From Owenweeksia sp048267305 (GTDB lineage: Bacteria > Bacteroidota > Bacteroidia > Flavobacteriales > Schleiferiaceae), in contig JBLWXT010000017.1 of assembly GCA_048267305.1 (NCBI GenBank), forward strand, positions 16,045 to 80,044: DNA of 64,000 nt, given 5' to 3'. The translations under genes were made by a program, and so were the position numbers. The notes below the pieces were generated by a model. The model saw only the letters and a list, made by a program, of their open reading frames with translations. It searched no databases and was not told where the DNA came from. This document shows positions 55,555 to 64,000 of this stretch, one piece after another. Positions within the stretch are counted from its first letter, which is position 1. Every line of letters begins with the position of its first letter.

Positions 55555-57612
55555 CTACTTCTGAATCCCTTCCAGCATAAACAAAAAGGCATAATTCATG
55601 GCAGTTTCCTTATAAGCTTCAAATCGTCCCGAAGCCCCTCCATGCCCGGTATCCATATTTACATATAGAAAGAGTGGATTGGTATCGGTTTTTACATTTC
55701 GCAGCTTAGCAGCCCACTTTGCCGGCTCCCAATACTGTACCTGCGAGTCATGGAGGCCCGTAGTGATTAGCATGGCAGGATAGTCCTTGGCCTCTACATT
55801 ATCATAAGGTGAATAAGACTTTATGTATTTATAATACTCAGGGTCATTTGGGTTTCCCCACTCGTCATACTCACCTGTAGTAAGAGGTATGCTTGTGTCC
55901 AGCATAGTGGTTACCACATCCACAAAAGGAACTGCAGCTATCACCCCTTTAAAAAGCTCAGGCCTCATGTTGACTACAGCACCTATCAAAAGTCCACCGG
56001 CACTGCCGCCCATGGCATAGAGATGCTCTGGGCTGGTGAAATTATCTTCAATCAGTTTTTCTGCACAGGCAATAAAATCGGTAAAGGTGTTTTTCTTTTT
56101 GAGCATGCGGCCATCTTCATACCACTTACGGCCTAAATATTGCCCGCCACGTATGTGGGCAATGGCAAATACAAAACCTCGGTCAAGCAAGCTTAGTCTG
56201 GTAGAGCTAAAGCCCGGGTCAACCGTAATTCCATAGGATCCATAGCCATAAAGCAATAGCGGATTGCCTTCCGGTCGTTTGAGGCTCTTTTTGTAAACTA
56301 TTGAAATGGGCACTTTAACACCATCAGGTGCTGTGGCCCAAATTCGTTCCGCATGATATTCTTCAGGATTATGACCGCCTACAACTTCCTGTTGTTTCAT
56401 CACCTTTTCCTCGCGGCTCGTCATGTTGTAATCAATTACCGAGGCTGGTGTGGTAAGTGATGAATAACCATATCTAAGGATCTGGCTATCAAATTCAGGA
56501 TTATTGCCAATACCTGCGGTATAGGTTTCCTCATTAAAATTTATGAAGTGGGTGTCTTTTCCGTCCCAACGGTCAATTTTGATTCTCGTAAGGCCGTTTT
56601 CACGTTCTTCGGTTACCAAAAAGTCTTTAAATATCTCTACGTTTTCGAGGTATACATTTTCGCGATGAGGGATTACTTCCACCCAGTTTTCCTTTTCGGT
56701 TTTAGCCAGAGGGGTTTTCATCAACTTAAAATTGGTAGCTTTATCCTTGTTGGTAAGGATGTACCAGTTCTCTTCAAAATCAGCCACAGAATATTCCAGT
56801 TCGCGCTCCCTTGGCTGCAGTACTTTAAACTCTCCCTGAGGGTTGTAGGCATCCAGATAATGGTATTCATTGGAAACAGTGCTGCTGCATCCAATCATTA
56901 AGAATCTGTGAGATTTACTTTTATATACTGAGCACACAAAGGTTTCATCCTTTTCGTGATAAACCTCTACATCATCCTGTGGTGTGGTTCCCAGTTTATG
57001 ACGCCAGATGTGTGCCGGGCGAAGGGTTTCGTCTTTAGTAGTGTAAAAAACGGTTTGGTTATCCTGAGCCCAGGCCGCTCCTCCGGTGGTGTTTTCAATG
57101 CGGTCATTTAGCATTTCGCCAGTTTCCAGGTTTTTAAAGCGAATGGTATAAATTCTACGGCTCACTGTATCCTCACCATAAGCGAGTATTTTATTGTCAT
57201 TACTAATACTCATGCCGCCAATCTGGTAATAGGGGAAGTTTTCGGCTTCCTTATTGGCATCCAGCAGTACTTCTTCCTCTGCTTCAAGGCTGCCTTTTTT
57301 ACGGCAGTAGATAGCATGTTCCATCCCGGTTTCATAGCGTACATAATACCAGTAGCCATTTTTGCGATACGGTACACTTTGGTCATCTTCCTTAATACGG
57401 CCTTTAATTTCTTCAAAAAGCTGTTTTTGCAGCTCTTCCGTTTCTTTCATTTCGCTTTCGCGGAAGGCGTTTTCGGCATTCAGGTATTCCAGTACATTTG
57501 GACTTTCCTTCTCGTTTAGCCAGAAATAATCATCATTTCGAACATCGTTGTGAAGCAGGAGCTGTTTGCTTATTTTTTTAGCAAAAGGAAAGGGGAGAGT
57601 AGGTTTCTGCAT
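55555..57612 (-). CDS. ptrB: Oligopeptidase B-like S9 family serine peptidase
   Basis: Cuts short peptides, in this family usually after Arg or Lys. The N-terminal part (about 1-400) is a seven-bladed propeller; the C-terminal alpha/beta-hydrolase has LLYGYGSYGITVDPGFSSTR, HIRGGQYLGRKWYEDGR and the nucleophile Ser537 in MGGSAGGLLIGAVVN. The catalytic Asp is probably in TTGLHDSQVQYWEP, and the His in MDTGHGGASGR. At about 685 aa it has family length. The ATG at 57612 is preferred over a more upstream start. No signal peptide is visible, so it is probably cytoplasmic. Confidence 0.92.
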   Translation of the reverse strand: MQKPTLPFPFAKKISKQLLLHNDVRNDDYFWLNEKESPNVLEYLNAENAFRESEMKETEELQKQLFEEIKGRIKEDDQSVPYRKNGYWYYVRYETGMEHAIYCRKKGSLEAEEEVLLDANKEAENFPYYQIGGMSISNDNKILAYGEDTVSRRIYTIRFKNLETGEMLNDRIENTTGGAAWAQDNQTVFYTTKDETLRPAHIWRHKLGTTPQDDVEVYHEKDETFVCSVYKSKSHRFLMIGCSSTVSNEYHYLDAYNPQGEFKVLQPRERELEYSVADFEENWYILTNKDKATNFKLMKTPLAKTEKENWVEVIPHRENVYLENVEIFKDFLVTEERENGLTRIKIDRWDGKDTHFINFNEETYTAGIGNNPEFDSQILRYGYSSLTTPASVIDYNMTSREEKVMKQQEVVGGHNPEEYHAERIWATAPDGVKVPISIVYKKSLKRPEGNPLLLYGYGSYGITVDPGFSSTRLSLLDRGFVFAIAHIRGGQYLGRKWYEDGRMLKKKNTFTDFIACAEKLIEDNFTSPEHLYAMGGSAGGLLIGAVVNMRPELFKGVIAAVPFVDVVTTMLDTSIPLTTGEYDEWGNPNDPEYYKYIKSYSPYDNVEAKDYPAMLITTGLHDSQVQYWEPAKWAAKLRNVKTDTNPLFLYVNMDTGHGGASGRFEAYKETAMNYAFLFMLEGIQK

Positions 57613-57627
57613 AATTTTATAGAACAA

Positions 57628-57656
57628 TTGATAGATGGTGCAATTAATTACCTTCG
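57628..57656 (+). promoter_or_regulatory. Putative promoter of the SDR-GDPD operon
   Basis: A TTG (57628-57630) is followed after 18 nt by TACCTTCG (57649-57656), one base off the TAnnTTTG consensus. It ends 46 nt before the SDR ATG in the divergent gap with ptrB. Confidence 0.4.
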
Positions 57657-57702
57657 CACCTCTTTATTTTAAAAGGATAAACTTCCCGCCAAAAGTAAGA
57701 AT

Positions 57703-58587
57703 ATGGATAAACCCTACACACACGGAATGCTACGTGACGATGCCCTGAAAGGAAAAGTAATTGCCATAACCGGTGGAGGTACTGGTTTGGGCAAATCCAT
57801 GGGCGAGTACTTTTTGCAACTTGGCGCAAACATAGCCATTTGCGGAAGACGCCAGGATGTACTGGAAAAAACAGCAGCCGAAATGATGGAAGCCTTTGGC
57901 GGACAAGTTTATACGGCTAGCTGTGATGTGAGAAAATATGATGAGGTAGAAGCCTTTTTAAAAGGTATACTCGATAAATTCGGTAAAGTAGATGTGCTGC
58001 TGAATAACGCGGCAGGAAACTTTATCAGCCCTACCGAAAGACTTTCTCCCGGAGCCTTTGATGCGATTATTGACATTGTGTTGAAGGGGTCAAAAAACTG
58101 TACCCTAGCTTTTGGAAAACATTGGATAGCCAATAACCAAAGAGATAAAACAGTGCTGAGCATTGTAACTACATACGCATCTACTGGTTCGGGTTATGTT
58201 GTGCCTTCTGCCATGGCTAAGGCCGGTGTGCTGGCTATGACGCGCTCTTTGGCGGTAGAATGGGCTAAGTATGGTATCCGTTTTAACGCTATTGCCCCCG
58301 GGCCGTTTCCTACCAAAGGAGCCTGGAGTAGGTTATTGCCTGGAGATATGTCCAGCCAATTAAATCTGGAAGCGGAAGTTCCTTTAAAAAGATCTGGCGA
58401 ACGCCAGGAGTTGGCCAACTTAGCTGCCTACCTTGTTTCTGATTTTGCTGCTTACCTAAACGGTGAGGTTATAACCATTGATGGTGGGGAGTGGCTGCAG
58501 GGAGCCGGCCAAATGAACTTTTTGGAATCTGTGGGCAAGGAGCAATGGGATGCTATTGAAAAAGCTATCAGAGGGAATAATAAGTGA
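57703..58587 (+). CDS. SDR oxidoreductase of the 2,4-dienoyl-CoA reductase type
   Basis: Short-chain dehydrogenase that, in its closest known relatives (mitochondrial DECR), reduces 2,4-dienoyl-CoA with NADPH during breakdown of polyunsaturated fatty acids. Motifs: VIAITGGGTGLGKSMGEYF (cofactor), CGRRQDVL (Arg pair for NADP), NNAAGNFISPTERLS, and the DECR-type active site YASTGSGYVVPSAMAKAGVL in place of the standard YxxxK spacing, then RFNAIAPGPFPTKGAWSRL. At 294 aa the length fits. Its TGA overlaps the GTG start of the GDPD gene. Confidence 0.88.
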   Translation: MDKPYTHGMLRDDALKGKVIAITGGGTGLGKSMGEYFLQLGANIAICGRRQDVLEKTAAEMMEAFGGQVYTASCDVRKYDEVEAFLKGILDKFGKVDVLLNNAAGNFISPTERLSPGAFDAIIDIVLKGSKNCTLAFGKHWIANNQRDKTVLSIVTTYASTGSGYVVPSAMAKAGVLAMTRSLAVEWAKYGIRFNAIAPGPFPTKGAWSRLLPGDMSSQLNLEAEVPLKRSGERQELANLAAYLVSDFAAYLNGEVITIDGGEWLQGAGQMNFLESVGKEQWDAIEKAIRGNNK

Positions 58588-59459
58588 GAAAACTGGCCGC
58601 CATACTCGGTTTAGCAATATGTGCCTGTAATCCATCCCAAATGGAAGAGTCTGAGAATTTTGATTGGGAAGGCCATCGTGGAGCACGGGGAAATTATCCC
58701 GAAAATACCACTCCAGCATTTTTCTTTGCTTTGGATAACGGAATGAATACCCTAGAAATGGATGTGGTGATTACTGCGGATTCTCAAGTGGTGGTTTCCC
58801 ATGAGCCTTTTTTTAATGAGGAAATTTGCGCCATTGATTCCCTGAATAGAGATTCTTTACCAAACAACCTGTATAAGCTTACTTATTCCCAAATTTCTGA
58901 TATTGACTGTGGCAGTCGGGGGAATGCTCGTTTTCCAGAACAAACCAAAATGTCAATTGCCAAGCCTTTATTAAAAGATGTAATTCAGGCTGCTGAGGAA
59001 TACGTAACCCAAACACAACGGGCTTTACCTTTTTACAATATCGAAATTAAAAGCCAGCCGGAATGGGATGGAGAATTCCACCCCAATGTTGAGGTTTATG
59101 CAGATCTCTTAATGAAAGTTGTCACAGAAGCTCAAATTGAATACCGCCTTACGGTGCAGAGCTTTGATGCCAGGCCACTACAATATGTGCATGCAAAGTA
59201 CCCGGATGTGACGCTGGCCCTTTTGGTAGAGGATTCTGTATCTGCTGAAAAGCATCTCGTGCAACTTGGGTTTACCCCAAATATTTATAGCTGCTATTAC
59301 CTTTTGGTAGATGAAGCCATGGTAAAATTTTGTAAGGAAAAAGGGATGAAGCTAATCCCGTGGACTGTAAATGACCTCAAAGAAATTAAGAGGTTGAAAG
59401 GCCTGGGTGTGGATGGGGTTATTACTGATTATCCAGCACTGAGAAAGGAGTTTTTTTAA
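58584..59459 (+). CDS. Glycerophosphodiester phosphodiesterase family lipoprotein
   Basis: Hydrolyses glycerophosphodiesters to glycerol-3-phosphate and an alcohol. The N-terminus RKLAAILGLAICACNPS is a short lipoprotein-like signal. The GDPD core is clear: GHRGARGNYPENTTPAF, EMDVVITADSQVVVSHEP (metal and catalytic His), YNIEIKSQPEW, VQSFDARPLQYVH and IPWTVNDLKEIKRLKGLGVDGVITDYP. At 291 aa it is normal. The GTG start overlaps the upstream stop by 4 nt, which couples it to the dienoyl-CoA reductase; both could serve lipid breakdown. Confidence 0.9.
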   Translation: MRKLAAILGLAICACNPSQMEESENFDWEGHRGARGNYPENTTPAFFFALDNGMNTLEMDVVITADSQVVVSHEPFFNEEICAIDSLNRDSLPNNLYKLTYSQISDIDCGSRGNARFPEQTKMSIAKPLLKDVIQAAEEYVTQTQRALPFYNIEIKSQPEWDGEFHPNVEVYADLLMKVVTEAQIEYRLTVQSFDARPLQYVHAKYPDVTLALLVEDSVSAEKHLVQLGFTPNIYSCYYLLVDEAMVKFCKEKGMKLIPWTVNDLKEIKRLKGLGVDGVITDYPALRKEFF

Positions 59460-59482
59460 TTTCAGATTCATTGGACAATTAG

Positions 59483-59755
59483 CTATTCCAATTCCCTCAA
59501 CCCACTTTGTATATTTTCAAGTAGATAATCGGCCTGCCCCTTTTCGGCAGAGTTTGAATATTTAATAATCCAGAAGTTTACGAGAGATTCAGCCGCCTTT
59601 AGCATATCCAAGTCACTATGATCTGCCACTTTGCTAAGCCGGGCGGCTTGCATCAACACAAACTGTGATTGCTCGTCTTCAGGTAAATCTCTTAGTTGCT
59701 GGTAAAAGTCACTATGGTCTTTCTCGTTCCAACTGTTTTTCAGAAGCTGCTCCAT
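59483..59755 (-). CDS. Small hypothetical helical protein
   Basis: A 90-residue, acidic, probably all-helical protein (SDFYQQLRDLPEDEQSQFVL, DLDMLKAAESLVNFWIIKY) with no signal peptide. I do not recognise the family. Its ATG overlaps the stop of the TPR lipoprotein gene (TAATG), so the two are cotranslated and may work together. Confidence 0.7.
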   Translation of the reverse strand: MEQLLKNSWNEKDHSDFYQQLRDLPEDEQSQFVLMQAARLSKVADHSDLDMLKAAESLVNFWIIKYSNSAEKGQADYLLENIQSGLRELE

Positions 59756-60792
59756 TACTTTTCGTTCAATGTCCTGTTAACTCTGGCCAGTGCTTCGGCA
59801 GAGGGTGTATGCATAGGCAGTATTTCAAGTACTTTATTGTAATCTTTTTTGGCGTTTATCACATCACCCAACATTTCGAAGGCATACCCACGGCCATAGT
59901 AGGCACGGTAGTTTCTGTCACTCGCCTGAATGGATTTCGAAAAGAGATCACGCGCTTTTTGATATTCTTTGAGTTCAATGTGGATGTAGCCCATGCTGTA
60001 ATAGGCTTCAGAGGCACGTGGGTTTAGTTTAGTGGCCTTGGTGAAGGTTTCCAGTGCACGATTAACTTCGCCTCGGTTCATATAATAAACTCCTAGTTTG
60101 TAATAAATATCATCGCGGCCAGGCTGTTGGTCAAGAATTCTCTGGTAATAGTATTTTGCGAGCGTGTCTCCACGCGAGGCAAGCAATACCCCTAACATAT
60201 CGAGGGCGTCAATATAGTCTTGCTTTATATCTACAGCATTTTGAAAATACTGAAGGGCCAGTGTGGTGTCTTTGTATTTATCGCGAACAATTATACCTTT
60301 CATAAAGTAAGCCTGCGGATCATCCGAATCGATGTCGATAAGGCGGTTTACCAGTTCGAGGGCACGGTCATAGTTTTGAATGGCAATGTAAAGTTCGGTA
60401 AGTCGCATCAGGCAAGTAGCATTTTCCGGCTCCAGTTTAATGCACTTTTCCCATTCATTGCGGGCTATGTGATTTCTGTTCATCATGTAGGCCAGTTCGC
60501 CACGTGCCTCTCTGAGTATAGCTACATTGGTGTCAATGGTGTTGGCCAGGTTAATGTCGTTTTTGGCGGCATCAACATTTTGGGCTGCCAGATGTAAATT
60601 GGCACGGATGGCCAGTAACCTGGCATTGTACTTGTCATTAGCCAACAGCTTGTTGATGGAGTCCATGGTGCTGCTGGGTTGTTTAATCCCCGAAGTGGTG
60701 GTTTGATCACCTGTGGTTTTAGGGCTTTCTCCATCCTGTTTGCAGCTAACAAGGGTTGCTGTAAAAACTAAAAGTGCAAGTATGTATCTCAT
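59755..60792 (-). CDS. TPR-repeat lipoprotein
   Basis: A 345-residue protein with the lipoprotein signal RYILALLVFTATLVSCKQ (Cys17). Residues about 45-340 are eight or so tetratricopeptide repeats (LRANLHLAAQNVDAAKNDI, CLMRLTELYIAIQNYDRAL, YKLGVYYMNRGEVNRALETF, YYSMGYIHIELKEYQKARDLF, YYGRGYAFEMLGDVINAKKDY). TPR lipoproteins usually act as scaffolds for envelope complexes; the partner is unknown. It is followed by the overlapping 90-residue gene. Confidence 0.85.
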   Translation of the reverse strand: MRYILALLVFTATLVSCKQDGESPKTTGDQTTTSGIKQPSSTMDSINKLLANDKYNARLLAIRANLHLAAQNVDAAKNDINLANTIDTNVAILREARGELAYMMNRNHIARNEWEKCIKLEPENATCLMRLTELYIAIQNYDRALELVNRLIDIDSDDPQAYFMKGIIVRDKYKDTTLALQYFQNAVDIKQDYIDALDMLGVLLASRGDTLAKYYYQRILDQQPGRDDIYYKLGVYYMNRGEVNRALETFTKATKLNPRASEAYYSMGYIHIELKEYQKARDLFSKSIQASDRNYRAYYGRGYAFEMLGDVINAKKDYNKVLEILPMHTPSAEALARVNRTLNEK

Positions 60793-60806
60793 GCTATATA
60801 AAACTA

Positions 60807-60841
60807 AAAAAGTCCGTAACGGTTGTACGGCTACGGACTTT
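60807..60841 (-). terminator. Rho-independent terminator of recA
   Basis: AAAGTCCGTA (60809-60818) pairs with TACGGACTTT (60832-60841). On the minus strand the stem is followed by a T run (TTTTTTAGTTTT), as expected for a recA terminator. It starts 18 nt after the recA stop and lies just upstream of the TPR lipoprotein gene. Confidence 0.85.
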
Positions 60842-60859
60842 AAATTTTCATCAAAACAA

Positions 60860-61855
60860 TTATTTATTCAGGGCTTCTACAATTTTAGCCTCTATTTCAT
60901 CCGCTAGTTCGGGGTTATCCAGCAATAGCTGACGAACAGCATCACGTCCCTGACCTAACTTGGTATCGCCATAGCTAAACCATGATCCTGATTTTTTGAC
61001 AATCTCATGATCAACGCCTATATCGATAATTTCACCCACCTTGCTTATTCCCAGCCCGTACATAATATCAAACTCAGCCTGGCGGAAGGGAGGTGCTACC
61101 TTATTCTTAACCACTTTCACTTTAGTGCGGTTTCCAATTACGCCTTCGCCATCCTTTATTTGAGAAGACCTGCGGATGTCCAAACGTACAGAAGCATAAA
61201 ACTTAAGGGCATTACCACCGGTGGTGGTTTCTGGGTTTCCAAACATTACCCCGATTTTCTCCCTCAACTGGTTAATGAAAATACAACAGCAGTTGGTTTT
61301 GCTAATGGTACCGGTAAGCTTACGCAGTGCCTGGCTCATCAATCTTGCCTGAAGCCCCATTTTGCTATCACCCATTTCACCTTCAATTTCGGCTTTGGGA
61401 GTAAGTGCAGCCACGGAGTCAATCACACAAAGGTCAATAGCTCCGGAGCGGATAAGGTTATCGGCAATTTCCAGAGCTTGCTCGCCATTGTCGGGTTGAG
61501 AGATAATAAGCTCTTCAGTGTCAATACCAAGGGCTTCGGCATAGGTGCGGTCAAAGGCATGCTCAGCATCAATAAAAGCGGCAATGCCACCTTGCTTTTG
61601 TACCTCTGCAATTGCGTGTAGGGTAAGGGTGGTTTTACCCGAGGATTCGGGGCCGTAGATTTCTACAACTCTTCCTTTTGGGTAGCCGCCAATTCCAAGG
61701 GCAATATCAAGACCCAAAGAGCCAGAGGGTATTACCTCCACATTAACCACAGGGCTGTCGCCCATCCGCATCACAGCACCCTTACCATAGGTTTTGTCCA
61801 TCTTGTCCATGGTAAGTTTCAGCGCTTTGAGTTTAGCGCTTTTATCATCGCTCAT
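60860..61855 (-). CDS. recA: Recombinase A
   Basis: ATP-dependent strand-exchange protein and coprotease of the SOS response. Motifs: GPESSGKTTLTLHAIA (Walker A), LCVIDSVAALTPKAEIEGEM (Walker B and L1), FINQLREKIGVMFGNPETTTGGNALKFYASVRLD (L2 region; seen in order). At 331 aa it is slightly short because the C-terminal acidic tail is brief, as is usual in Bacteroidota. No intein. A TATATTTG box lies upstream and a strong terminator downstream, so it is monocistronic. I saw no obvious LexA box. Confidence 0.98.
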   Translation of the reverse strand: MSDDKSAKLKALKLTMDKMDKTYGKGAVMRMGDSPVVNVEVIPSGSLGLDIALGIGGYPKGRVVEIYGPESSGKTTLTLHAIAEVQKQGGIAAFIDAEHAFDRTYAEALGIDTEELIISQPDNGEQALEIADNLIRSGAIDLCVIDSVAALTPKAEIEGEMGDSKMGLQARLMSQALRKLTGTISKTNCCCIFINQLREKIGVMFGNPETTTGGNALKFYASVRLDIRRSSQIKDGEGVIGNRTKVKVVKNKVAPPFRQAEFDIMYGLGISKVGEIIDIGVDHEIVKKSGSWFSYGDTKLGQGRDAVRQLLLDNPELADEIEAKIVEALNK

Positions 61856-61889
61856 ATTCTGGATTTTTTATTTCTGATAAAGAGAAGCA

Positions 61890-61897
61890 CAAATATA
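61890..61897 (-). promoter_or_regulatory. Putative -7 box of recA
   Basis: The minus strand reads TATATTTG, a full match to TAnnTTTG, 34 nt before the recA ATG. A -33 TTG at the right distance is not evident, so the call rests on one box. Confidence 0.45.
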
Positions 61898-62265
61898 ACA
61901 ATGAATTGTGGTGTGGGAATGCATGTTAATAAATAGCCGAAAGCCTTTGAAGGCCTTTTGGAAATGGACATTCCATCCCGTTTTTGAGGAGGTGCCCTTG
62001 AAATTGTTCGCACTAAGGCGATATCCTGAAACAACAGGAGAAGATACAGCTCTCCTGGTTTTAATGAATGCCCGGGAAGTTTTTAAAATATTTATATCTG
62101 TATAATTATAGTGCAATCTCCTGTGATGATGACATTGATAATGGATGGCGGATTTGAGTTGATTTATGGAGGCTTAAAAACTACAGATTTGATACTTTCG
62201 GCCTGTGGATAGTATTAGTTTTTTTACCTAAAAGTATTACATTTCGATAGTCAATTTTTTGGAAT
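61898..62265. other. Gap between recA and comM without a convincing gene
   Basis: About 370 bases. Short open frames exist on both strands, but none has a recognisable protein. Visible structure: an imperfect hairpin around AAGCCTTTGAAGGCCTT (about 61937-61961) and CAGGAG (62035-62040) pairing with CTCCTG (62052-62057). These could belong to a small RNA or to the 5' region of comM, but nothing decides it. Confidence 0.5.
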
Positions 62266-63804
62266 ATGTTGATTAAAACTTTTGGAAGCGCTGTATTTGG
62301 AGTTGATGCCACCACAATTACCATAGAAGTAAACATTGATACAGGTATAAATTTTTACCTGGTTGGACTGCCGGATAGCGCTGTTAAGGAAAGCCAGCAT
62401 CGTATTGTAGCCGCTCTCAAAAACAATGGCTTTAACTGGCCAGGGAAAAAAATCACCATCAATATGGCTCCTGCAGATATTAGAAAAGAGGGGTCGGCTT
62501 ATGATCTTCCCATTGCTGTGGGGATCCTATCTGCTTCTAATCAAAAGGATATGCCCGAAATAGACCGCTACATTATTATGGGTGAGCTTTCGCTGGATGG
62601 TGGCGTACAGCCTATAAAAGGAGCCTTGCCGATAGCAATACAAGCGCGTAAGGAGGGTTTTAAGGGATTTATCCTGCCAAGGGTAAATGCACGAGAGGCG
62701 GCTATAGTAAATGATTTGGAGGTGATAGGTGTGGAGAACCTTGGGGAGGTTGTGGATTTCCTTACGGGAGAAATAGATATAGAGCCCACCATTGTAAATA
62801 CCCGTGAGGAATTTCAGCAACACCTCGAAAATCCGGCTTTTGATTTTAGTGAGGTAAAAGGTCAGGAGAATATAAAACGAGCTCTGGAAATTGCAGCAGC
62901 AGGTGGTCATAACGTGATTTTAATTGGTCCACCGGGAGCCGGGAAAACCATGTTGGCCAAGCGCATGCCTACCATACTTCCTCCCATGACATTGGTAGAG
63001 GCGCTCGAAACTACAAAAATCCATTCAGTAGCGGGTAAATTGGGTGATAATGCCAGTTTGGTGGCCGAAAGACCTTTTAGATCGCCACATCATTCTATAT
63101 CCAATGTAGCTCTCGTTGGGGGAGGAAGTTTTCCACAACCGGGTGAAATTTCATTGGCCCATCACGGTATTTTGTTTTTGGATGAATTGCCCGAATTTCA
63201 GCGTACGGTGCTTGAGGTTATGCGCCAGCCCATGGAAGATCGCAAGGTGAATATCAGCAGAGCCCGGTTTTCCATTGATTACCCTGCATCTTTTATGCTC
63301 GTGGCCTCCATGAATCCTTGTCCCTGCGGATATTTTAATCACCCCAGTAAGGAGTGTGTGTGCTCTCCGGGCATTGTACAGAAGTATCTCAATAAAATAT
63401 CAGGGCCATTATTGGATAGGATTGATCTGCATGTAGAGGTTACACCTGTTGGTTTTGACGAGATGTCTTCCGAAAGGAAAGAGGAGAAAAGTGCGGATAT
63501 CCGTAAGCGGGTAGTGGTGGCCCGAGATATACAAACAGAAAGGTTTAGGGAAACCGATGGCGTGTACAACAATGCCCAAATGCAAACACGCCACCTGCGG
63601 CAGGTTTGTAGTATTGAAAAGGAAGGTCAGGATTTGTTGAGACACGCTATAGATAAGCTCAATCTTTCTGCCCGTGCCTATGATCGTATCCTAAAAGTAG
63701 CCCGCACTATTGCCGATTTAGAACAAAGTGAAAAAATTGAAACCGGACATCTGGCGGAAGCCATACAATACAGGAGTTTGGACAGAGAAGGATGGATGGG
63801 GTAG
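62266..63804 (+). CDS. comM: YifB/ComM-family Mg-chelatase-like AAA+ ATPase
   Basis: AAA+ helicase-type protein; ComM of natural transformers drives branch migration during uptake of DNA. An N-terminal Lon-protease-like ChlI domain (about 20-140; VGLPDSAVKESQHRIVAALK, INMAPADIRKEGSAYDLPIA) is followed by Walker A ILIGPPGAGKTMLAKRMP, RPFRSPHHSISNVALVGGG, Walker B ILFLDELPEFQRTVLEVMRQP and a C-terminal four-Cys zinc-like element (NPCPCGYFNHPSKECVCSPG). It ends with the Mg_chelatase_C domain (LNLSARAYDRILKVARTIADLE). At 512 aa it is complete. It stands alone next to recA, a functionally fitting neighbour. Confidence 0.94.
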   Translation: MLIKTFGSAVFGVDATTITIEVNIDTGINFYLVGLPDSAVKESQHRIVAALKNNGFNWPGKKITINMAPADIRKEGSAYDLPIAVGILSASNQKDMPEIDRYIIMGELSLDGGVQPIKGALPIAIQARKEGFKGFILPRVNAREAAIVNDLEVIGVENLGEVVDFLTGEIDIEPTIVNTREEFQQHLENPAFDFSEVKGQENIKRALEIAAAGGHNVILIGPPGAGKTMLAKRMPTILPPMTLVEALETTKIHSVAGKLGDNASLVAERPFRSPHHSISNVALVGGGSFPQPGEISLAHHGILFLDELPEFQRTVLEVMRQPMEDRKVNISRARFSIDYPASFMLVASMNPCPCGYFNHPSKECVCSPGIVQKYLNKISGPLLDRIDLHVEVTPVGFDEMSSERKEEKSADIRKRVVVARDIQTERFRETDGVYNNAQMQTRHLRQVCSIEKEGQDLLRHAIDKLNLSARAYDRILKVARTIADLEQSEKIETGHLAEAIQYRSLDREGWMG

Positions 63805-64000
63805 GGAAATATAGCTGTAGGTAATTCACTGGGGTTGTGATATTTCAGGACACTTCAATTAATACTCATCTCCTATGAGAAGGTATTTTATCCTTTAATC
63901 ATAATTGCATTGCTCTAAGCCTGGGATCAGCGTAATTTTATGGGGAGAAGCTAATTTCAGGCAAATATTTTTTCCATTCTAAAGAGGAACAAAGAAACAT
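63805..64000. other. Sequence after comM to the window end, no gene seen
   Basis: 196 bases, A+T-rich, with no open frame of note and no clear terminator or repeat. It could hold the upstream region of the next gene outside the window. Confidence 0.5.

Noticed and set aside
61007..61621. 204-codon open frame antisense to recA
   Set aside because: recA on the other strand is certain, and the antisense product shows no motif.
61908..62105. 65-codon plus-strand and 82-codon minus-strand open frames between recA and comM
   Set aside because: Neither has a plausible start context, domain or codon pattern, and they overlap each other.
1..64000. CRISPR arrays, tRNA or rRNA genes, prophage or insertion-sequence transposases
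   Set aside because: I looked for direct-repeat/spacer patterns, cloverleaf-like intergenic sequence and transposase motifs and saw none that I could support.

Overview
The window looks like ordinary chromosome from a member of the Bacteroidota, most likely a Flavobacteriales lineage (Cryomorphaceae/Schleiferiaceae-like; the rank is inference). Reasons: six proteins carry type IX secretion (T9SS) sorting domains; promoters fit the Bacteroidota form TTG, about 19 nt, TAnnTTTG; Shine-Dalgarno sequences are largely absent and GTG/TTG starts are common; and the gene families (DUF2911, SprT-like, HhH-barrel protein, LamG and beta-helix T9SS cargo, propeller-type LytS kinases) are typical. I see no prophage, integron, CRISPR array, tRNA or rRNA.

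Layout. 1-2.5 kb: a TPR sensor kinase (5' end cut by the window) with its NarL-type regulator. 2.6-8.3 kb: a LamG T9SS cargo, proline dehydrogenase, then aroB, a small membrane gene and aroA. 8.3-12.3 kb: a DUF2911 protein, a lipoprotein, and a pair coding for an HhH-domain outer-membrane protein and a PorV-like barrel. 12.3-16 kb: a propeller/LytS kinase and its LytTR regulator. 16-18.3 kb (minus): sprT-like, purK, purE. 18.4-20 kb: mlaE-mlaF ABC transporter. 20-27.2 kb: T9SS cargo, gcvP, a UbiA-like membrane protein and a beta-helix T9SS cargo. 27.4-30.2 kb: kynureninase and kynurenine 3-monooxygenase. 30.6-33.9 kb: a large TolB-like propeller/barrel protein. 34-45 kb (minus): a hybrid kinase overlapping pabB; then tilS, a dsbD N-terminal paralogue, dsbD, a YopX-like gene and nth. 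45-50.4 kb (minus): lpd and a two-gene T9SS operon. 50.6-55.4 kb: prfB, a T9SS type B giant and arsC. 55.5-64 kb: oligopeptidase B, a dienoyl-CoA reductase with a GDPD lipoprotein, a TPR lipoprotein pair, recA and comM.

The most interesting signals are not the housekeeping genes. (1) A decamer tandem repeat (4.2 copies) sits in the signal-peptide codons of the 48.2-50.4 kb T9SS gene. The only good ATG is out of frame at the present copy number, but two or five copies would give a clean signal peptide, so this looks like a slipped-strand phase-variation switch. (2) A dispersed composite repeat occurs in four intergenic places: a REP-like pair of GC-rich hairpins followed by a long hairpin with the invariant arm AAAACCATGACAA and an invariant internal mismatch. 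Two copies bracket kmo. (3) The endonuclease III homologue keeps its catalytic Lys and Asp but has no C-terminal cysteines for a 4Fe-4S cluster. (4) The dsbD N-terminal domain has been duplicated as a stand-alone gene. Functions are read from motifs by eye; no database search was possible.
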